Origin: Saprospiraceae bacterium
GTDB taxonomy: Bacteria; Bacteroidota; Bacteroidia; Chitinophagales; Saprospiraceae
DNA length: 41,080 nucleotides
Assembly (NCBI GenBank): GCA_019634045.1
Contig: JAHQWA010000583.1
Coordinates: 1 to 41,080 of the forward strand
Direction of reading: 5' to 3'
This document shows, piece after piece, positions 24,178 through 33,191 of this stretch (position 1 is its first letter; every line of letters begins with the position of its first letter). A program made the position numbers and the translations under genes. The notes under the pieces are model-generated. The model ran no database searches, had not been told where the DNA came from, and worked only from the letters and a program-made list of their open reading frames with translations.

Positions 24178-25487
24178 AATCAATATTCATCTATATATTC
24201 CAATCCTTAGGGGTAAGGCAGCAAGCAAAAACAGGCCCTTCCCTACAGCTTATAAGGCTCCCCTATGCTATTATAAGCACTTTATTACTATTGATTTCCT
24301 CCCCGCTATCCGCTCAATCCCTTGAAGAACTAGTTGAACTTTTACAGGCGGAAAATCCATCCTTAGAGGCAATGAAACAGCGATACTTGGCAGTGGAGGA
24401 ACAAGCTCCTCAAGTAAGTCAACTGCCTCAACCAGAGATTGGTATCGGGGCTTTCGTCTCCCCTGTGGAAACCCGGCTAGGGGCACAGCAAGCCCGGTTT
24501 AGCGTAGGACAGATGTTTCCTTGGTTCGGGACCTTAGACAATAAAGCGAAGCTCGTACAAACTCGTGCACAAGTTGAAAAAGAACGAATCGGTGATCGAA
24601 CCTTAGACTTGAAGTTTGAACTTAAGTCGGCCTATTTTCAACTCTATCAAATCCGGCAGACCCAAGTCATTCTTGAACGAAAGCGGGTTTTATTGGATCG
24701 ACTGCGGAACCTAGCCTTAAATCAAATTGAAAGCGGTACGGGTAGCGGGGCGGATGTGCTCCGAGTTGAGTTGCAGATGCAAGCGCTAGAACAAGAAATT
24801 CGGATTTTGAGGAATCGAGAGAAGCAACCCTTGGCCAACATCAATCACTTATTGAAGCGCGCGCTCCTGGAGCCCATCAGCACACCGGATACACTTGAGT
24901 TCGCCGAACTGAACCTACAAGCCGATTCTATGAGTAGAAACCTTTTACAGCTTCATCCACGCCTCCTAGGCTTGGAAAAGGAACAAGAAGTAGCGCAACA
25001 GGCTTTGCTGGTTAATAAATTAGAAGGGAAGCCCACTTTTGGGATAGGAGCTGACTATATCTTGCTTAGCCAACGAACGGATGCCGACCCCAGTCAGAAT
25101 GGCCGAGATATTCTGCAAGTGAGCGCCAAACTTAGCATTCCGCTCTATCGGAAACGCTACGAAGCCAAGGAAAGAGAGGAAAAACTAAAAATAGAAGCCC
25201 TCAATTTTCAGAAAGAAGCTGTTGTCCAGGACTTTCTCAATGAGATTGATCAAGCCATGACGGCGCACGAAGAAGCAGCCCTTAGACTTTCCCTGTATCA
25301 GCAACAAATCGAAACCACCCAAACTGCTTCTCGTTTTACCCAAGCCGCTTATGCGAATTCAGGAAGTCGCTTTGATGAACTGCTACATTTAGAACAAGAC
25401 CTAATCCAATACGACTTGCAAATTTTAAAAGCGATCGTAAATAGTCATCTCGCGAATGCGAGCATTGAGCGTTACCTTAATTATTAG
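24174..25487 (+). CDS. TolC-family outer-membrane channel of the metal pump
   Basis: The protein has 437 residues. An extended N-terminus leads to a hydrophobic signal segment (about 30-48, cleaved after 'SPLSAQ'). Then come two outer-membrane-efflux repeats of long coiled helices: 'ENPSLEAMKQRYLAVEEQAPQVSQLPQPEIGIGAF', 'DLKFELKSAYFQLYQI', 'IESGTGSGADVLRVELQMQALEQEI', 'SRFTQAAYANSGSRFDELLHLEQDL'. It forms the trimeric outer-membrane exit duct (CusC-like role). Its start overlaps the pump's stop by four bases and only two bases separate its stop from the adaptor gene, so all three subunits are tightly coupled. Confidence 0.9.
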   Translation: MKSIFIYIFQSLGVRQQAKTGPSLQLIRLPYAIISTLLLLISSPLSAQSLEELVELLQAENPSLEAMKQRYLAVEEQAPQVSQLPQPEIGIGAFVSPVETRLGAQQARFSVGQMFPWFGTLDNKAKLVQTRAQVEKERIGDRTLDLKFELKSAYFQLYQIRQTQVILERKRVLLDRLRNLALNQIESGTGSGADVLRVELQMQALEQEIRILRNREKQPLANINHLLKRALLEPISTPDTLEFAELNLQADSMSRNLLQLHPRLLGLEKEQEVAQQALLVNKLEGKPTFGIGADYILLSQRTDADPSQNGRDILQVSAKLSIPLYRKRYEAKEREEKLKIEALNFQKEAVVQDFLNEIDQAMTAHEEAALRLSLYQQQIETTQTASRFTQAAYANSGSRFDELLHLEQDLIQYDLQILKAIVNSHLANASIERYLNY

Positions 25488-25489
25488 AC

Positions 25490-27265
25490 ATGAAAAACAG
25501 CAAAGTTATTTTTCTCATCGTTGGAGCGTTAGTCGTCGGCTTGGGTTTAGGATACCTATTATTTGGTCGAAATCAAGCCAGCCAGCCACCGATGGATTCG
25601 ATGCACGAACACGAGCACGAACATGAATCTGCTGAAGAAGAAGTTTGGACCTGTTCCATGCATCCACAAATCCGGCAAAATGAAGCTGGAATTTGCCCTA
25701 TATGTGAAATGGACCTGATCCCGGCGGGAGTAAGCGCATCTGACGACCCACTAGTCTTAGAGATGACCGAAGAAGCCGCTAAGCTCGCTCAAATAGAAAC
25801 CACAATTTTAGGCAGCACTGGTAGCTCCAATAAAGAACTAACGCTATCCGGCAAACTACAGGCCGACGAGCGTTTAGTGGCTAGCCAGGTAGCTCATATT
25901 CCGGGGAGAATCGAACAACTCTTTGTCACTTTTACAGGTGAGCAGGTCAAAAAAGGACAAAAATTGGCCAGTGTCTATTCGCCGGAGTTAGTAGCCGCAC
26001 AGCAGGAGTTGCTGGAGGCCTTGCAATTGAAGGCCACGAACCCAGAACTCATTGCCGCTACCAGACAAAAGTTACGGTACTGGAAAATTCCGCCAGCCAC
26101 CATCGAACAGATTGAAGCGAGTGGTGAGATACAGGAAACCTTTGTGCTGGAGGCGGAAGTTAGCGGTACAGTCAAGAAGCGGCACGTTGCTGTCGGTGAT
26201 CATGTCAATGCGGGTACAATCCTATTCGATATTGTTAGCTTACATAAACTCTGGGCACAATTTGATGCTTACGAGGAAGATCTCGCTCATATCAAAATTG
26301 GGGATCAAATAAGTTTTAGCACCTCTGCCTTACCCGGTCAGACTTTCAAAACAAGAATCAATTTTATTGATCCCCTTATCAATGCCCAAACCCGTACAGC
26401 GAGTATTCGGGGAGAGATTAGCAATACGCGTAGATTTTTGAAACCCGAAATGTTTATCCAGGGGCAATTATCAGCTAGACCTAGGAGCACATCCCAGTTA
26501 TTAGTGCCTAAAACAGCAGTGCTTTGGACTGGCCCTAGGTCCGTGGTCTACGTAAAAGTCCCAAATACAAGCATACCTTCTTTCTCCTACCGAGAAGTGG
26601 AACTAGGTGATCGGGTTGGCGATAGTTATCAGGTAAATAAAGGCTTGGAAGTCGGGGAAGAAGTAGTTACCTACGGTAGTTTCACCATCGACGCCGCCGC
26701 GCAATTGAACAACCAGAGGAGCATGATGAATCGTTCGGTTTCTATCAAAGGCGTTGAAGCTCCTGCTGTTCCAGATTATGCAGCCTCGACCTCGTCAGCT
26801 TTCAAATCGGCACTAGGGGACTTGGCACTAGTCTACCTGCCCATCAAAGATGCGCTGGTAGAAACGGATGCTGAAGCCACAGCCGCGGCGACTAAAGCAT
26901 TTATCACACAACTACAGCAGATCAACCAGGAAGGCTTAGAAGGCGAGGCGAGCATTCATTGGGAAAAGCAATCAAGAAGTATGCTCGCGCACACCAAACG
27001 AATCGGTGAAGCCCAGGAGGTAGAGTTGCAAAGAAAACAATTCGATGTTCTTTCGGATCTACTGATCAATGCCATTAAGAGTTTTGGCATTGAAGATGAA
27101 GTGCTTTACATACAACATTGTCCGATGGCCTTTGACAACACAGGAGCCGAATGGCTTAGTACCGAAGAGGGAATTTTGAACCCCTATTTCGGAGATAAGA
27201 TGTTGCGCTGCGGATTTGTTCAGGAAACTCTAGACAAAAATTATCAACTAGCGGAGGAGGACTAG
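25490..27265 (+). CDS. cusB: RND periplasmic adaptor (CusB type) with metal-binding and DUF3347 domains
   Basis: The protein has 591 residues. It is anchored by a helix at about 5-26, followed by a His/Glu-rich patch (39-46). A heavy-metal-binding domain ('WTCSMHPQIRQNEAGICPICEMDL', 52-76) carries Cys55, Met57, His58, Cys69, Cys72 and Met74. A membrane-fusion core follows: 'GKLQADERLVASQVAHIPGRIEQLFV', a barrel-sandwich lipoyl half 'SGTVKKRHVAVGDHVNAGTILFDIVSL', and beta-barrel up to about 410. The C-terminal 150 residues are a DUF3347 domain with 'YIQHCPMAFDNTGAEW', a Cys/Met-containing metal-binding module seen in copper adaptors. It passes metal to the pump and links pump to channel. Confidence 0.92.
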   Translation: MKNSKVIFLIVGALVVGLGLGYLLFGRNQASQPPMDSMHEHEHEHESAEEEVWTCSMHPQIRQNEAGICPICEMDLIPAGVSASDDPLVLEMTEEAAKLAQIETTILGSTGSSNKELTLSGKLQADERLVASQVAHIPGRIEQLFVTFTGEQVKKGQKLASVYSPELVAAQQELLEALQLKATNPELIAATRQKLRYWKIPPATIEQIEASGEIQETFVLEAEVSGTVKKRHVAVGDHVNAGTILFDIVSLHKLWAQFDAYEEDLAHIKIGDQISFSTSALPGQTFKTRINFIDPLINAQTRTASIRGEISNTRRFLKPEMFIQGQLSARPRSTSQLLVPKTAVLWTGPRSVVYVKVPNTSIPSFSYREVELGDRVGDSYQVNKGLEVGEEVVTYGSFTIDAAAQLNNQRSMMNRSVSIKGVEAPAVPDYAASTSSAFKSALGDLALVYLPIKDALVETDAEATAAATKAFITQLQQINQEGLEGEASIHWEKQSRSMLAHTKRIGEAQEVELQRKQFDVLSDLLINAIKSFGIEDEVLYIQHCPMAFDNTGAEWLSTEEGILNPYFGDKMLRCGFVQETLDKNYQLAEED

Positions 27266-27310
27266 CTCTTTCTCCCGCTTTCTTTTCCATAATCGTAAAA
27301 ATTGTATAAT

Positions 27311-27649
27311 ATGAAATCTTTTCAATCAATCGGTGTTGCTGCCATTCTATTTAGTCTAGCTCTATTCATAATTTCTTGTGGTGGGAATAGCCAAAGCCAC
27401 GACCATGGCGAAGGGGAACATACCCACGAAGAAGCAGGACATGACCACGACGGGGCTGATCACGACCATGACGGGCATGATCACGACCACGATGGGGAAG
27501 CCCATGGGGAAGGAGCAGCTTACACGGCAGCCTTTGTATGTCCGATGCACTGTGAAGACAGTGGAAGTGATACAGAAGGAAAATGTCCGGTTTGCAACAT
27601 GGACTATGTGGCTCAGGCCGAGCACACCAAGGATGGCCACACGCATTAA
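27311..27649 (+). CDS. His-rich heavy-metal-binding lipoprotein
   Basis: The protein has 112 residues from ATG 27311. A lipoprotein signal ends at Cys23 ('FIISCGG'). Residues 30-68 are an almost pure His/Asp/Gly/Glu tract with HDHD repeats, expected to hold several metal ions. The C-terminal module 'FVCPMHCEDSGSDTEGKCPVCNMDY' (76-99) is a second copy of the heavy-metal-binding domain found in the adaptor. It lies 45 bases after the adaptor gene. Its likely job is periplasmic buffering or delivery of Cu/Ag/Zn to the pump. Confidence 0.88.
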   Translation: MKSFQSIGVAAILFSLALFIISCGGNSQSHDHGEGEHTHEEAGHDHDGADHDHDGHDHDHDGEAHGEGAAYTAAFVCPMHCEDSGSDTEGKCPVCNMDYVAQAEHTKDGHTH

Positions 27650-27697
27650 GCCAGCACTCATTCCAGCCTTGATTTTGGGCTGGGCAAAAGGAATAAA

Positions 27698-27731
27698 GGC
27701 GCCTCCCGATTCTTAGGAAACGTGGAGGCGC
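27698..27731 (+). terminator. GC-rich hairpin between His-rich lipoprotein and propeller genes
   Basis: GCGCCTCC (27699-27706) pairs with GGAGGCGC (27724-27731). No T run follows on the plus strand, so it may only dampen read-through. It argues against the in-frame GTG at 27722 as the next gene's start. Confidence 0.5.
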
Positions 27732-27796
27732 TCCACCAAATTAAGTGGGAAATTCCGAAAGCAAAAGAGATACCCTTTCATCAAACTTCAATCGTT

Positions 27797-29014
27797 ATGC
27801 AAAGACTGCTACTCTATATTTTCGGAACCCTGTTCCTCTGGGCTTGTGAATCGCCTAAAGATTTGTCCATCGAAGAAATCCTTACTCCTGTAGAAGAAGG
27901 TGGAGAGCCTAATCTCTTCGCTGCTGAAAATGGAGACCTTTACTTATCCTGGGTGGCCTATATCAATGACTCAACGGATGCCTTGAACTATACTCGTCTA
28001 GTAGGAGATGAATGGTCAAAACCACAGGAAATTGCCCGTGGCATTGACTGGTTCGTCAACTGGGCTGATTTCCCGTCTATAGCAGCCTTCGAAGGCAAGT
28101 CGGACGCACTAGTCGCCCACTGGCTACAGAAAAGCGCTGGTGGAACCTATGACTATGATGTGCAGGTGTCTCTCTCAAAAGATGCCGGAGCAAACTGGTC
28201 CCCATCCTTTATCCCTCATACCGATGGCATTCCTGCCGAACATGGCTTTGTCACCCTTTTACCCGCAGCTAAGGGCCGAATGTTTGTTACTTGGCTGGAT
28301 GGGCGGAACACAAAGGACGCGCCGGTCAGTAATGGGGCTGATCATGGTCATGGAGGGGCTATGACACTTAGAACGGCCGAGTTCGATCTTGACGGGCAAT
28401 TATTTGAAGAAGCTGAATTGGACCATCGTATCTGTGATTGCTGTCAAACAGATGCCGTGATGACAGCCAATGGTCCTATTGTAGTTTATCGAGATCGCTC
28501 TACGGAAGAAATTCGCGATATCTATATCGTTCGAAAAGTAAATGGCAACTGGACCCAACCACAGCCAGTGGCTTCGGACAGCTGGAAGATTGCTGGATGC
28601 CCCGTAAATGGTCCCGCTGCGGCTGCGAAAAACAATCTACTTGCCGTCGCCTGGTTTACCGGGGCGGATCAAGAGAATCATGTTAAGGTAGCCCTATCCA
28701 GTGATGCGGGTGCTTCATTCACGGAAGGCTTCATTGTAGATGATGGCCAGCCGATCGGGCGCGTAGATGTAGTGTTGAACAGGAATGGCGAAGCAGTGGT
28801 TTCTTGGATAGAAGAAGTGGAGCGTGGAGGAGAGATTCGCCTAGCTACAGTAAATGTTAACGGCAAACAAGGAGAGAGTAAAACGCTTATGACTACCGGC
28901 ATCTCTCGGCAAAGTGGTTTTCCAATTCTAGAAAAACATCAAGACAGCTATATCCTAGCCTGGACTAGCGGAGAAGAGAAAACTACCGTAAGAACCATTC
29001 GCTTTGAGCTATAA
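27797..29014 (+). CDS. Sialidase/BNR-like beta-propeller lipoprotein with CDCC motif
   Basis: The protein has 405 residues from ATG 27797, chosen because it begins a lipoprotein signal (Cys17 in 'LFLWACES'). The body is a propeller of BNR-type blades with Asp-box-like turns: 'LSKDAGANWSP' (about 126-136), 'LSSDAGASFTEG', 'GRVDVVLNRNGEAVVSWIEE'. Unusual for a sialidase are 'ADHGHGG' (about 181-187) and 'RICDCCQTDA' (211-220), a Cys/His set that could bind metal or form disulfides. The catalytic Arg triad of true sialidases is not evident. As the last gene of a copper-type efflux operon, a surface metal-related role is more plausible than glycan cleavage (inference). Confidence 0.78.
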   Translation: MQRLLLYIFGTLFLWACESPKDLSIEEILTPVEEGGEPNLFAAENGDLYLSWVAYINDSTDALNYTRLVGDEWSKPQEIARGIDWFVNWADFPSIAAFEGKSDALVAHWLQKSAGGTYDYDVQVSLSKDAGANWSPSFIPHTDGIPAEHGFVTLLPAAKGRMFVTWLDGRNTKDAPVSNGADHGHGGAMTLRTAEFDLDGQLFEEAELDHRICDCCQTDAVMTANGPIVVYRDRSTEEIRDIYIVRKVNGNWTQPQPVASDSWKIAGCPVNGPAAAAKNNLLAVAWFTGADQENHVKVALSSDAGASFTEGFIVDDGQPIGRVDVVLNRNGEAVVSWIEEVERGGEIRLATVNVNGKQGESKTLMTTGISRQSGFPILEKHQDSYILAWTSGEEKTTVRTIRFEL

Positions 29015-29045
29015 AAATAAAATGCCCCTTCAGCACTGAAGGGGC
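29011..29045 (-). terminator. Intrinsic terminator for the minus-strand unit (also ends the plus operon)
   Basis: A 9-bp stem GCCCCTTCA/TGAAGGGGC with loop GCAC (29024-29045). On the minus strand it is followed by a T-rich tract (A-rich 29011-29022 on plus). It sits between convergent genes. Confidence 0.8.
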
Positions 29046-29089
29046 TACGAAATTAAGTCTCTCTCCAAAATAGCTTTTATCAGGAACTA

Positions 29090-29506
29090 TCAAATCACAG
29101 GCTTATCCGCCAGTTTATTTTCAAGCTCCTGCGGGTTCTCCCTTTGTTTCTTTACTGGCAACTTATTGTTTAAGGATCTACGCCCATGCAATCTGCCAAG
29201 AAGTTCGGCCAAGTGGGCCTTTGCCCAGCTTGTGTTGAGATTGTCAATGGATCCTATGGTAGACTTTAAGAATTCATCTGCATCCAGCAAATAAGTGATT
29301 GGATATACCTTACTGGGTTCATCTTCAGCTTGGTAGAGAAAGAAATCGCTAGACTGCTCCAACAGATCGGCAGTGTCACTATTCTTTACACCCAAGACAA
29401 CTTGATCACTATGGATAGATTTATAGTAGTGCTGGTGCTGGGCTTGAAGGCGACCGAAAAGCGTTAATAGCAGAAGAATAATCCAAATAAATGGGAAGCG
29501 AAACAT
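29090..29506 (-). CDS. Small secreted protein of unknown function
   Basis: The protein has 138 residues with a strong N-terminal signal peptide (FIWIILLLLTLFGRLQAQ). The mature part begins with His/Tyr-rich 'HQHYYKSIHSDQ' and contains 'FFLYQAEDEPSKVYPITYLLDADEFL'. The C-terminal third is highly basic and then acidic, with no recognised domain. It lies downstream of the DUF2652 gene on the same strand and just before a good terminator, so it is probably co-transcribed with it. Confidence 0.6.
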   Translation of the reverse strand: MFRFPFIWIILLLLTLFGRLQAQHQHYYKSIHSDQVVLGVKNSDTADLLEQSSDFFLYQAEDEPSKVYPITYLLDADEFLKSTIGSIDNLNTSWAKAHLAELLGRLHGRRSLNNKLPVKKQRENPQELENKLADKPVI

Positions 29507-29572
29507 GAGAAGTATTTTTTGGGGTTAGAAAAGGGATCGTCCTGATCTTCGTTCATCGTTGACCTAATAACC

Positions 29573-30748
29573 TTAAGCTGCTATACTTTCTACCTTTAGT
29601 ACGCTTTGCGGTAGCACAATTCGATGACTATGCGAGCGGCCCTGTTCAACGAGTCCCTTACAGTAATCATTGAGCAGTTCCAGGTTGGCATCATTAATCT
29701 TGTCATACTTCTTTTTCATCATGAGGTTGAACAAGGCTTTCTTAAAGAAATTAGGCCTGCAATACATAGTATACTCCAGGCGAGTCAAGCCCTTTCCAAT
29801 ACTTTGCAACACCCAAACAGAAGCAGCTTTATCTCTGTGATTCGATTCCACGAAAGTGACTTTGTTCTGAGAAAAGTCAAACCCATGCGCCACCATCGTA
29901 GGATCGCTTTTGTCTCCTTTAATGACACAGCGATGAGAAGATCCATTTTGAGATATTTGATGATTCAATTGATCCCCATCCTTCACATGGGTCAACCATT
30001 CATGACGGAAGCTCATATCTGATAAGACATCAAAAACCAGATCAATGGGGGCTTCTATGACCGATCCACATTCGATAAATTTTGAGGTGAGGCCAGGCAT
30101 GCTATAGTCCTCCTTTTTAGGCTCGGGAATATGATCCTCCAAAGCCTCTAGACCGATGTAGCAATACTTTGCTTTGCCAAAGTCGTACTCCTCTTCTATA
30201 TGCCCTACTGGAGCCCATGATACCTCCTCCAAGTGTAGCCAAGTAGCGCAAGCTCGTACTAGGTCATTTGAGAATAGACTATACTCATCAGAATCAACTT
30301 TATTCTTTAGCAATCGGTGAGCAACAATTACATCTTTCCCAAATAATTTGGTGCGATCTTTAACAGTTTTGTTGGCTACCTCGCCATAATGGGCCACAAA
30401 TTTCAAGCTTAGATCTGTAGCAGAACAACAGGCTCCACAGCTACAAATACGGTGTGTTTCATACCTTTTCAGATGGCCATGGAAATTGACATACATCCGC
30501 TGTATTTGTGCTAATAGTTCGGCTGTAGTAGGAGCTTCCCCATTTCGGTAGAAGAGTAAGGCATCTCCTTCAATTTCAGAGAGTTCCAAGCCAATCTCAT
30601 TAGAATCAATTAGCACTTCTAATAACTCTTCAATGATATGCTTGGCATGATCAATCTCAGTTTCATTCACGAATTTTGTGAATCCACTGATATCTGGAAT
30701 AAAGATTAGGGTGTTTTTGGTTGAAGCTTGATTTTGTGGTTGAATCAT
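29573..30748 (-). CDS. DUF2652 (cyclase-like) protein fused to an SRPBCC domain
   Basis: The protein has 391 residues from the ATG complementary to 30746-30748; an in-frame ATG at 30811 is less likely. The N-terminal DUF2652 domain (about 12-200) follows the class III nucleotidyl cyclase plan: 'FIPDISGFTKFV' with Asp19, 'EIEGDALLFY' with Asp62, and 'FGKDVIVAHRLLKN'. Both metal-binding Asp are kept, but the substrate Lys (K..GD) and the transition-state Asn of the VN..R motif are replaced. A Cys cluster 'CSCGACC' (102-108) is added. The C-terminal part (about 225-370) is an SRPBCC/START-like lipid- or ligand-binding fold ('SVIEAPIDLVFDVLSD'). It is probably cytoplasmic. Function unknown; active cyclase unlikely. 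Confidence 0.83.
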   Translation of the reverse strand: MIQPQNQASTKNTLIFIPDISGFTKFVNETEIDHAKHIIEELLEVLIDSNEIGLELSEIEGDALLFYRNGEAPTTAELLAQIQRMYVNFHGHLKRYETHRICSCGACCSATDLSLKFVAHYGEVANKTVKDRTKLFGKDVIVAHRLLKNKVDSDEYSLFSNDLVRACATWLHLEEVSWAPVGHIEEEYDFGKAKYCYIGLEALEDHIPEPKKEDYSMPGLTSKFIECGSVIEAPIDLVFDVLSDMSFRHEWLTHVKDGDQLNHQISQNGSSHRCVIKGDKSDPTMVAHGFDFSQNKVTFVESNHRDKAASVWVLQSIGKGLTRLEYTMYCRPNFFKKALFNLMMKKKYDKINDANLELLNDYCKGLVEQGRSHSHRIVLPQSVLKVESIAA

Positions 30749-30844
30749 GGTTTGAGGTTTTAGTATGTAGTTTTCGTGATGCTTTTGCAATCTACATCCA
30801 ATACCGTACACTCATTGACTACTTCTTCCCAAGTACCCTTCCTC

Positions 30845-30878
30845 TTTTCCGAATGATCTAAATCATTTTCCGAATGAT
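30845..30878. repeat. Two 13-bp direct repeats with 21-bp period, candidate LytTR operator
   Basis: TTTTCCGAATGAT occurs at 30845-30857 and 30866-30878, exactly 21 bases apart. It lies between the divergent DUF2652 gene and the TPR kinase, about 97 bases upstream of the former. A LytTR response regulator is encoded nearby (33192). Confidence 0.6.
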
Positions 30879-31131
30879 TTCAAGGGCTATGACACCTGCT
30901 TTTCTAGTGGTTCTTGCCAAGCTCACCATCGGACAGTGTGCGAAAGACTGAGGAATTTTGTGTAACTTTAACTTAAGAACCTTGCGTTTTTTGAAAGGTA
31001 GGATACTAACTACATTAGGTATACTACCTTACTTCACTTGCATCAGTACTCCCTAGCAAAACCCAAAGTACCCCTAGCTCATTCAGTGTATTACCTCGGA
31101 ATTCTGTCATTAATAGGCAGAAGCCCCGATA

Positions 31132-31139
31132 TACTTTTG
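31132..31139 (+). promoter_or_regulatory. -7 element of the TPR kinase/LytTR operon
   Basis: TACTTTTG exactly matches TAnnTTTG; no clear -33 box. A second TAnnTTTG (TATGTTTG, 31148-31155) follows closely. Both make the ATG at 31149 almost leaderless and favour the start at 31233. Confidence 0.45.
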
Positions 31140-31232
31140 ACTTAGCGTATGTTTGATGATCACGCTTTAGGTGGAAAACCTCTTTTTTCTCATCCAAAAG
31201 CAATCGCCAATCCTACACTTAAACACCATACC

Positions 31233-33158
31233 ATGAATTGCGGTCGATTCAAACTCCTATCGCTTTTGGTAGTGCTACCCATCCTATCCTTCGGTCAACT
31301 ACCTGAAGCGCTGGAAGGAAGACTAAAAAGACTCGAATCTACTGATGCAAAGGTGACACTCCTATTGATGACAGCAGATTCTGTTCTCGATTACGATTTA
31401 GATCTAGCTTATGCGGTAGGGCTTCAAGCATTGAGCCTAGCTGCTACCCCTGAAAACATGGCTCAAAGCCATGTCATGATGGCCCGCATCCACACACAGA
31501 AGGTGCAATACGATTCCAGTCTACAATACCTATTAGCAGCCGAACAAATCTTCATACAGGAAGGACTCGACCGCGAACTTGCAAAAACTTATCAGGAATA
31601 TCAGGAAGTTCACACCAATCAAAAAGAGTACAAATCAGCCCTAGAATATATCTTCAAGGCGAGTGAAATCTACCAAGAACTAGATGATAAGTATAGTCTA
31701 GCTTCCGCCTACAATGACATTGCTTGGATTCAGCAAAGACAGGAGGAATACGAAACGGCATTGGAGTATGGGGACAAAGCACTAAAATTACTGGACGGGG
31801 AATCAGCGGATGAATTGAAAGGGACTATTCATTTCACCAGAGGCAGTGCGTACGTTTCTGCTTCTTCCTATGATCTTGCGCTCCTGGAGCTCACCACCGC
31901 TATGGATTATTTGCAGCAGGCCAAAGCCTCCCCACTTACTCTATCCCGGGTGATCAACTCAAGGGGGAATGCCTACAAACTCATGGGAAACCACGAAGCC
32001 GCCATCTTGGACTATCAAAGTAACCTAGCCCTTTGTGAAGAACTAAACCATAAAAGGGGGATCATGGTATCGCACGCCAATTTGGGGCATACACACCTCC
32101 TCAATAAGGATTACAATGCAGCTCTTCCCTTCTTACTTTTTGCCAAAGATGCCATGGAGAGCACCAATGATAAAGCCAACCTTTGGGAGCAATACATGCA
32201 TCTATCCAACACTTATGAAGCGATAGGCGATTTTGAAAGAGCCCTGGAATTCGAAAGAAAACTAGCTGCTGAAAACGAAGAATATTACGAGGATAAAATT
32301 GACCAACTAGAACTGGAAACCCAAACTAAATTTGAGACCGGACAACGGCAAGCCACCATCGTCTTACAGGAACAAACTATCAAGCAACAAAGACAGCGAC
32401 AACTACTCATTCTCGGCCTGGCCATCCTGCTTGGCGCTGTCTTACTCCTAGTTTATAATAACTACCGAAACAAAAAAAGACTCAGTGCAGAATTGCAAGT
32501 TAAAAACCAAGAAAAGGAATTGCTTTTGAAAGAAATCCATCATCGCGTTAAGAACAACCTACAAACTATTTCGAGCCTGCTCAACTTACAATCTGCTCAG
32601 ATAAAGGACAAGGAAATACAAGGAGCGGTAGTGGAAAGTAAGAACCGAGTGAGGTCAATGGCTTTAATTCACCAGAAATTGTATCAAGGGGAGAATTTGG
32701 CGGCTATTGAAATGAAGGAGTATTTGCAAATGCTTGCAGAAAACATGATCAAGTCTTTTGGAAGACACCGGGATCTAGAATTGTTGATTGAAATGCCGGA
32801 AGTGGAAGTGGATGTCGATACCGCTATTCCAATCGGACTGATTACCAATGAACTACTGACTAATACCCTAAAGTATGCCTTCCCGGGTGGACAGTCTGGC
32901 ATGGTTCAACTAAGTCTCACGCATGATCATCAGGAGGACCAGATGTGCTTGATATTATCCGATAATGGCGTGGGAGTGAGCAGTATGAGTGATGAACCTG
33001 ACGAAAGGAGAACTAACTTCGGTTCTCAGCTTGTGAAACTCCTCACCACACAACTGGATGGCAAAATGATTGTAAATACCGAAAATGGATTTGAAACCAT
33101 TATCAATTTCAAAAAATTTAAAGTATACTCGCCTTCTCACTCGGAAGCATCAGTATAA
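31233..33158 (+). CDS. TPR sensor histidine kinase (HisKA_2 type)
   Basis: The protein has 641 residues from ATG 31233, which begins a signal peptide ('LLSLLVVLPILSFGQ'). Tetratricopeptide repeats fill about 40-370 and would be periplasmic. A coiled stretch and a transmembrane helix ('LLILGLAILLGAVLLLVY', about 392-410) follow. The kinase core is HisKA_2 with 'EIHHRVKNNLQTISSLLNLQ' (phospho-acceptor among His436/His437) and an HATPase_c domain: 'GLITNELLTNTLKYAFP', 'LILSDNGVGV', 'NFGSQLVKLLTTQLDG'. This is the common Bacteroidota pair partner of LytTR regulators; the cognate regulator starts 33 bases downstream. Confidence 0.92.
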   Translation: MNCGRFKLLSLLVVLPILSFGQLPEALEGRLKRLESTDAKVTLLLMTADSVLDYDLDLAYAVGLQALSLAATPENMAQSHVMMARIHTQKVQYDSSLQYLLAAEQIFIQEGLDRELAKTYQEYQEVHTNQKEYKSALEYIFKASEIYQELDDKYSLASAYNDIAWIQQRQEEYETALEYGDKALKLLDGESADELKGTIHFTRGSAYVSASSYDLALLELTTAMDYLQQAKASPLTLSRVINSRGNAYKLMGNHEAAILDYQSNLALCEELNHKRGIMVSHANLGHTHLLNKDYNAALPFLLFAKDAMESTNDKANLWEQYMHLSNTYEAIGDFERALEFERKLAAENEEYYEDKIDQLELETQTKFETGQRQATIVLQEQTIKQQRQRQLLILGLAILLGAVLLLVYNNYRNKKRLSAELQVKNQEKELLLKEIHHRVKNNLQTISSLLNLQSAQIKDKEIQGAVVESKNRVRSMALIHQKLYQGENLAAIEMKEYLQMLAENMIKSFGRHRDLELLIEMPEVEVDVDTAIPIGLITNELLTNTLKYAFPGGQSGMVQLSLTHDHQEDQMCLILSDNGVGVSSMSDEPDERRTNFGSQLVKLLTTQLDGKMIVNTENGFETIINFKKFKVYSPSHSEASV

Positions 33159-33191
33159 GTCCCCAATCATCTATACACTAAAAGAACTACA

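Noticed and set aside
27722..27796. GTG at 27722 as start of the propeller lipoprotein
   Set aside because: It falls within a GC-rich hairpin, and the lipoprotein signal begins only at the ATG at 27797.
29573..30748. Active adenylate or guanylate cyclase
   Set aside because: The metal Asp residues are present, but key substrate and transition-state residues are replaced.
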